A stretch of DNA of 7,871 nucleotides from Propionimicrobium sp963511305. Lineage in GTDB: Bacteria; Actinomycetota; Actinomycetes; Propionibacteriales; Propionibacteriaceae. The position numbers and the translations under genes were made by a program. The notes beneath the pieces were generated by a model. The model was not told the origin of the DNA. It searched no databases and saw only the letters and a program-made list of their open reading frames with translations. Of the stretch, positions 4,596 through 7,871 are shown piece after piece (the first letter of the stretch is position 1; every line of letters starts with the position of its first letter). The stretch spans positions 1 through 7,871 of the forward strand of contig CAUPIJ010000046.1 in NCBI GenBank assembly GCA_963511305.1, read 5' to 3'.

Positions 4596-6638
4596 TTAGC
4601 TAGCACTCTCCGGCTCTGCGGCGTCCTCCGCCCCGGCAAGGGGCTTCTTAGCCGGGCGCTCGATGCCGGCGACCGCGTAGACCTCGTCCTCGTTCAGGGT
4701 TTCCTTACGCAACAGCTCCTCGGCGATCGCGCACAACTGATCGCGATGCTCCTCGAGCATCTGAACCGCCTGTTGGTGACATTCGGTGATGATGCGGCGA
4801 ACCTCGTCGTCGACGTCGCGGAGGGTGTCGTCGGAGATGCCGATGACGCGTGGATCTGCGTCGTCGATGAGCACCGTCATCGGACCGACCTTCGAACTCA
4901 TGCCCCACTTGCCGACCATCTGGCGGGCGATCGCGGTGGCCTGTCGCAGATCGGACTCGGCGCCCGTCGTGACAACCCCGTAAATCGCGTCCTCTGCTGC
5001 CATGCCGCCCAGCGCGCCGATGATGCGGCCGCGCAGATAGTCCTCGTCGTAGCCGTAGCGATCGGTATCAGGCGTGGACAGCGTGACGCCGAGCGCCTGG
5101 CCGCGAGGAATGATCGAGACCTTGCGCACCGGATCCGCGCCCTTGCGCAACATGCCGAGTAGCGCGTGGCCGGACTCGTGATATGCGGTGCGACGGCGCT
5201 CCTCGTCCGGGATCACGACGTTTCTCTCCACGCCCAGCTGGATCTGCTCTAGCGCGTTCATGAAGTCTGCCTGCCTGACCTGGTCTGCGCTCTTGCGCGC
5301 CGCCTGCAGGGCAGCCTCGTTTGCGAGATTCGCCAGATCCGCGCCGGTGGCTCCCGGAGTTACCGAGGCCATGGCGTGCAGATCGACGTCTGCAGCCAGC
5401 GGAATCTTGCGGGTGTGTACCTTGAGAATCTGCTCACGCCCGGCCATGTCCGGAGCGTTCACAGTGATCACCCTGTCAAAGCGGCCGGGCCTAGTCAGCG
5501 CGCTGTCGAGAACATCCGAGCGGTTGGTGGCGCCGATCACGATGACCCCCTCGGTGCCGTCGAAACCGTCCATCTCGGTGAGGATCTGGTTCAGCGTCTG
5601 CTCACGCTCGTCGTTGCTGCCGGAAGCCCGCGACGAGCCGCGGCTGCGCCCGATGGCGTCGATCTCGTCGATGAAAACGATTGCCGGAGCCACCTTGCGG
5701 GCCTCGTCGAAGAGCTGCCGCACGCGCTGCGCGCCGACGCCGACGATCATCTCGATGAACTCGCTCGCGGAGGCGCTGAAGAACGGCACTTCGGCCTCAC
5801 CCGCGGTCGCCCTAGCCAGCAGCGTCTTGCCTGTGCCGGGGGCACCCTCGAGCAGGACACCCTTCGGAGCCCGCGCGCCCAGCTTGGCGTACTTGTCTGG
5901 GTTGCGCAGGAAGTCGACTATCTCGCCCACCTGGGCCTCTACCTCGTCGATACCTGCGACGTCGTCGAAGTTGACCCGAACCGTGCTCTGCTCGATCGGC
6001 TTGACTTCCCGTCCCATGCCGAACGGCCCGCCGGCTCGATTCATGCGCCGGAAGAACCAGACTGCAAGGCCGATCAGGACACCCCACATCAGCATCGTGC
6101 CCACGAAATTAACTATCGGGCCGCGCTGATCGATGACCGGCGTCGCCTTCACGATGCCCTCGCTCTTGGAGAGCTTTGCCAGTGGATCGTCTTGGGCGAA
6201 GGTGGGGCGCTCGGTGGTGAACTTTGTATAAGTCTTTTCTGACTTGCTGCCGTCCTCGTTCGGGACGGCGGCCGGTGACTTCAGTTCGCCCTGAATGGTG
6301 TCGCCCTTGGCGTAAATTTCTTTCACGTTGCCGGCGTCGACCTGGGCGCTGAACTCCGTGTAGGCAATCGTCGGGGGAGCGTTTCGCGCGTCCTGCCAGC
6401 TCATCAACCCCCAGATCAGGGCGAACAGGGCAGCAGCGCAGATCCAGAAGATCCAGCGCTTGGGCTTCTTTTTCTTGTCGTCCTTTGGCATGCCCTCGGT
6501 GTGCCAGGGTCGCGGCGATTCCAGTGGGGTGTCCGAATTGCTGCGCTCGAAATCTCTTCTGGACGAACCGGGCCCTGCAGCCCGGTGGGATCCAGCAGAG
6601 TTTTGCTCACTGTTATCAACCTGGTTGGGGTTGGTCAT
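4596..6638 (-). CDS. ftsH: FtsH-family ATP-dependent membrane zinc metalloprotease
   Basis: FtsH is a membrane-anchored hexameric AAA+ protease that extracts and degrades unassembled membrane proteins and some regulators. The 680 residues show, in order: a polar, probably disordered N-terminal tail of about 60 residues ending in a basic run; a membrane segment (62-80); an extracytoplasmic domain (about 85-175); a second membrane segment (175-196); Walker A GAPGTGKT (265-272); Walker B VFIDEIDA (321-328); the second region of homology with arginine fingers Arg386 and Arg389; the protease motif HESGH (487-491); and probable third zinc ligand Asp563. The pore motif reads MIVG with Ile298 where FtsH usually has Phe. 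That trait and the YHESGHALLGML to RIIGALGGMAAED region resemble a second actinobacterial FtsH clade, so a canonical paralogue may exist elsewhere. The ATG at 6638 has a strong AAGGAGAG (6642-6649). Confidence 0.95.
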   Translation of the reverse strand: MTNPNQVDNSEQNSAGSHRAAGPGSSRRDFERSNSDTPLESPRPWHTEGMPKDDKKKKPKRWIFWICAAALFALIWGLMSWQDARNAPPTIAYTEFSAQVDAGNVKEIYAKGDTIQGELKSPAAVPNEDGSKSEKTYTKFTTERPTFAQDDPLAKLSKSEGIVKATPVIDQRGPIVNFVGTMLMWGVLIGLAVWFFRRMNRAGGPFGMGREVKPIEQSTVRVNFDDVAGIDEVEAQVGEIVDFLRNPDKYAKLGARAPKGVLLEGAPGTGKTLLARATAGEAEVPFFSASASEFIEMIVGVGAQRVRQLFDEARKVAPAIVFIDEIDAIGRSRGSSRASGSNDEREQTLNQILTEMDGFDGTEGVIVIGATNRSDVLDSALTRPGRFDRVITVNAPDMAGREQILKVHTRKIPLAADVDLHAMASVTPGATGADLANLANEAALQAARKSADQVRQADFMNALEQIQLGVERNVVIPDEERRRTAYHESGHALLGMLRKGADPVRKVSIIPRGQALGVTLSTPDTDRYGYDEDYLRGRIIGALGGMAAEDAIYGVVTTGAESDLRQATAIARQMVGKWGMSSKVGPMTVLIDDADPRVIGISDDTLRDVDDEVRRIITECHQQAVQMLEEHRDQLCAIAEELLRKETLNEDEVYAVAGIERPAKKPLAGAEDAAEPESAS

Positions 6639-6664
6639 TCGCTCTCCTTGATTGCTTCAAACCA

Positions 6665-6670
6665 ATCATA
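6665..6670 (-). promoter_or_regulatory. Candidate -10 box of ftsH
   Basis: TATGAT on the minus strand is one base from the TATAAT consensus. It would start transcription near 6658, giving a leader of about 20 bases that contains the Shine-Dalgarno at 6642-6649. No good -35 is found 16-18 bases upstream. It is back-to-back with the hisE promoter in an 83-base divergent region. Confidence 0.5.
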
Positions 6671-6709
6671 TTGTGTGCCACCGACATTTCTAGATCTCCA
6701 ACCTTGGTC

Positions 6710-6715
6710 TAGGCT
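6710..6715 (+). promoter_or_regulatory. Candidate -10 box of hisE (leaderless)
   Basis: TAGGCT ends six bases before the GTG at 6722, placing it at -12 to -7 if transcription starts on that G. No Shine-Dalgarno precedes the GTG. GTG as first codon and this spacing are both common in actinobacterial leaderless mRNAs. Confidence 0.5.
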
Positions 6716-6721
6716 GTCAGA

Positions 6722-6988
6722 GTGAGTAAAACTTTCGAAGAACTGTTTGCAGAACTTACCAACACCGCAAAAACCCGCCCGGAGGGCTCCGGCACGGTTC
6801 AGCGCCTGGACGCCGGCGTTCACGCCATCGGCAAGAAGATCGTCGAGGAGGCCGCCGAAGTGTGGATGGCTAGCGAGTACGAGGGCAAAGAAGCCGCTGC
6901 CGAGGAGATCAGTCAGCTCATTTATCATCTTCAGACCATGATGATTAAGCTGGAGATCAGCCTAGAAGATATGTACAAATACCTGTAA
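6722..6988 (+). CDS. hisE: Phosphoribosyl-ATP diphosphatase (second step of histidine synthesis)
   Basis: HisE hydrolyses phosphoribosyl-ATP to phosphoribosyl-AMP and pyrophosphate. The 88-residue product is a stand-alone HisE, as in other actinobacteria, rather than a HisI-HisE fusion. The all-helical MazG-like core is visible: KKIVEEAAEVW (38-48), with the acidic metal ligands Glu42, Glu43 and Glu46, and AEEISQLIYHL (60-70), with Glu61 and Glu62. Ser64 stands where many bacteria have Asp (the ADLLYH motif); from memory this EEISQL form is normal in actinobacterial HisE, so it is not a defect. The GTG at 6722 gives the usual start VSKTFEELFAEL. hisG follows 29 bases later on the same strand, so the two are probably one operon and work consecutively, with HisE consuming the HisG product. 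Confidence 0.95.
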   Translation: MSKTFEELFAELTNTAKTRPEGSGTVQRLDAGVHAIGKKIVEEAAEVWMASEYEGKEAAAEEISQLIYHLQTMMIKLEISLEDMYKYL

Positions 6989-7017
6989 AGCCCGCTGAGA
7001 GCCGACGAGAAAGAACC

Positions 7018-7871
7018 ATGAGCAAAAATCTGATTAAAATTGCGGTCCCGAACAAGGGCGCACTATCCGCACCTGCCGCGACTCTCTTCATGGAAGCTGG
7101 ATATCCGCAGCGGACGGACTCCAAGGAGCTCGTGCTGCGCTGCGTGGACGAGGGCGTTGAGTTCTACTACCTGCGCCCGCGCGACATCGCGGTCTACGTC
7201 GGCGAGGGCACCCTCGATCTCGGCGTGACCGGGCGGGACATGCTGATCGACTCCGGCGCGGACGCCCAGGAGATCATGCAGCTCGGCTTCGGCCGCAGCA
7301 AGTTCAGGTTCGCCGGCCCCGAGCCGGACTGGCAGCTTGAGGATCTCGGGGGTAAACGCATCGCGACCAGCTATCCGGGTCTGCTCGAAAGGTTCCTGAG
7401 CGAGAAGGGCATATCTGCGCGCCCCATCCACCTTGATGGGGCAGTGGAGAGCTCAATCCAGCTCGGCGTCGCGGACGCCATCGCCGACGTCGTAGAAACC
7501 GGCACCACGCTGCGCAAGGCCGGGCTGCACGTCTTCGGCGAGCCGATTTTGTTCAGCGAGGCAATTCTCGTCAAGCCCTCCGGGTCAAAACTGGACGAAC
7601 AGAACGGCTTCTACGAGCACCTGCTGCAGAGGATTTCCGGCGTGCTGGTGGCTCGCGACTACGCGCTGATGGACTACGACATTCCGGAGGGCCTGCTAGA
7701 CGACGCGATCAAGCTGACCCCTGGTCTCGAGGCACCGACCATTTCCCCGCTGAGCAAAGACGGCTGGGTTGCCGTTCGCTCGATGGTGCCGTCGGCCAAA
7801 ACCCAGAAGTTGATGGACGATCTCTACGATCTCGGCGCACGCGCCATCATCGTTACTGATCTGCGAGCCTG
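7018..7871 (+). CDS. hisG: ATP phosphoribosyltransferase, long form (3' end cut by window)
   Basis: HisG condenses ATP with PRPP to phosphoribosyl-ATP, the committed and histidine-inhibited first step of histidine synthesis. The frame from the ATG at 7018 is open for 284 codons to the window edge with no stop. That is about the full family length, and the end (IIVTDLRA) lacks only the last few residues. Visible features are the start IKIAVPNKGAL (6-16), GVTGRDMLIDSG in the first lobe, and the PRPP-binding loop DAIADVVETGTTLR (153-166). A C-terminal extension beyond about residue 210 corresponds to the PII-like regulatory domain that binds histidine. This long form functions without HisZ. It follows hisE in the same operon; the upstream GAGAAAGA is a modest Shine-Dalgarno. 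Confidence 0.96.
   Translation, partial: MSKNLIKIAVPNKGALSAPAATLFMEAGYPQRTDSKELVLRCVDEGVEFYYLRPRDIAVYVGEGTLDLGVTGRDMLIDSGADAQEIMQLGFGRSKFRFAGPEPDWQLEDLGGKRIATSYPGLLERFLSEKGISARPIHLDGAVESSIQLGVADAIADVVETGTTLRKAGLHVFGEPILFSEAILVKPSGSKLDEQNGFYEHLLQRISGVLVARDYALMDYDIPEGLLDDAIKLTPGLEAPTISPLSKDGWVAVRSMVPSAKTQKLMDDLYDLGARAIIVTDLRA

Noticed and set aside
5188..6242. Two long open frames (313 and 288 codons) antisense to ftsH
   Set aside because: They overlap each other and the conserved AAA+ core of ftsH, have low-complexity Ser/Arg or Ala/Asp/Val compositions and show no family motif.

Overview
This window comes from the chromosome of an actinobacterium of moderately high GC. The strongest clue is mshC, the ligase of mycothiol synthesis, a thiol pathway largely confined to Actinomycetota. 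It sits beside a DUF3090 gene and near uppP and hisE-hisG, a neighbourhood also known around mycobacterial mshC. A long-form HisG paired with a stand-alone HisE fits the same phylum. I cannot place the organism below phylum. It looks like ordinary core chromosome: I see no transposase, integrase, phage gene, CRISPR array or defence gene.

Layout, left to right. Positions 1-46 hold a perfect 11-bp inverted repeat. A small membrane stress protein of the GlsB/YeaQ/YmgE family follows on the minus strand (88-351). A tRNA-Leu(GAG) gene with encoded CCA lies on the plus strand (525-613), followed by a strong intrinsic terminator (682-710). On the minus strand, uppP (2609 to 1755) and an aldo/keto reductase (1758 to 796) form a two-gene unit with a 4-base ATGA overlap. 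Diverging from uppP, a DUF3090 zinc-motif gene (2723-3277) and mshC (3305-4543) run on the plus strand. mshC converges on an FtsH-family AAA+ zinc protease (6638 to 4596, minus). Diverging from ftsH, hisE (6722-6988) and hisG (7018 to the window end, lacking only its last few codons) start the histidine pathway. No gap between genes exceeds about 190 bases.

The genes serve separate housekeeping jobs: lipid-carrier recycling for the cell wall (uppP), redox thiol synthesis (mshC), membrane protein quality control (ftsH), the first two steps of histidine synthesis (hisG, hisE), leucine decoding and membrane stress (glsB-like).

The most interesting signal is regulatory. The four promoter-proximal or semi-independent starts that lack a good Shine-Dalgarno sequence (glsB-like, DUF3090, mshC, hisE) each have a TANNNT hexamer ending 6 or 7 bases before the start codon. 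That is the arrangement expected for leaderless mRNAs. uppP and ftsH have clear Shine-Dalgarno sequences instead. A second point is that the FtsH homologue has Ile in place of the usual pore-loop Phe. I found no convincing new biological system.
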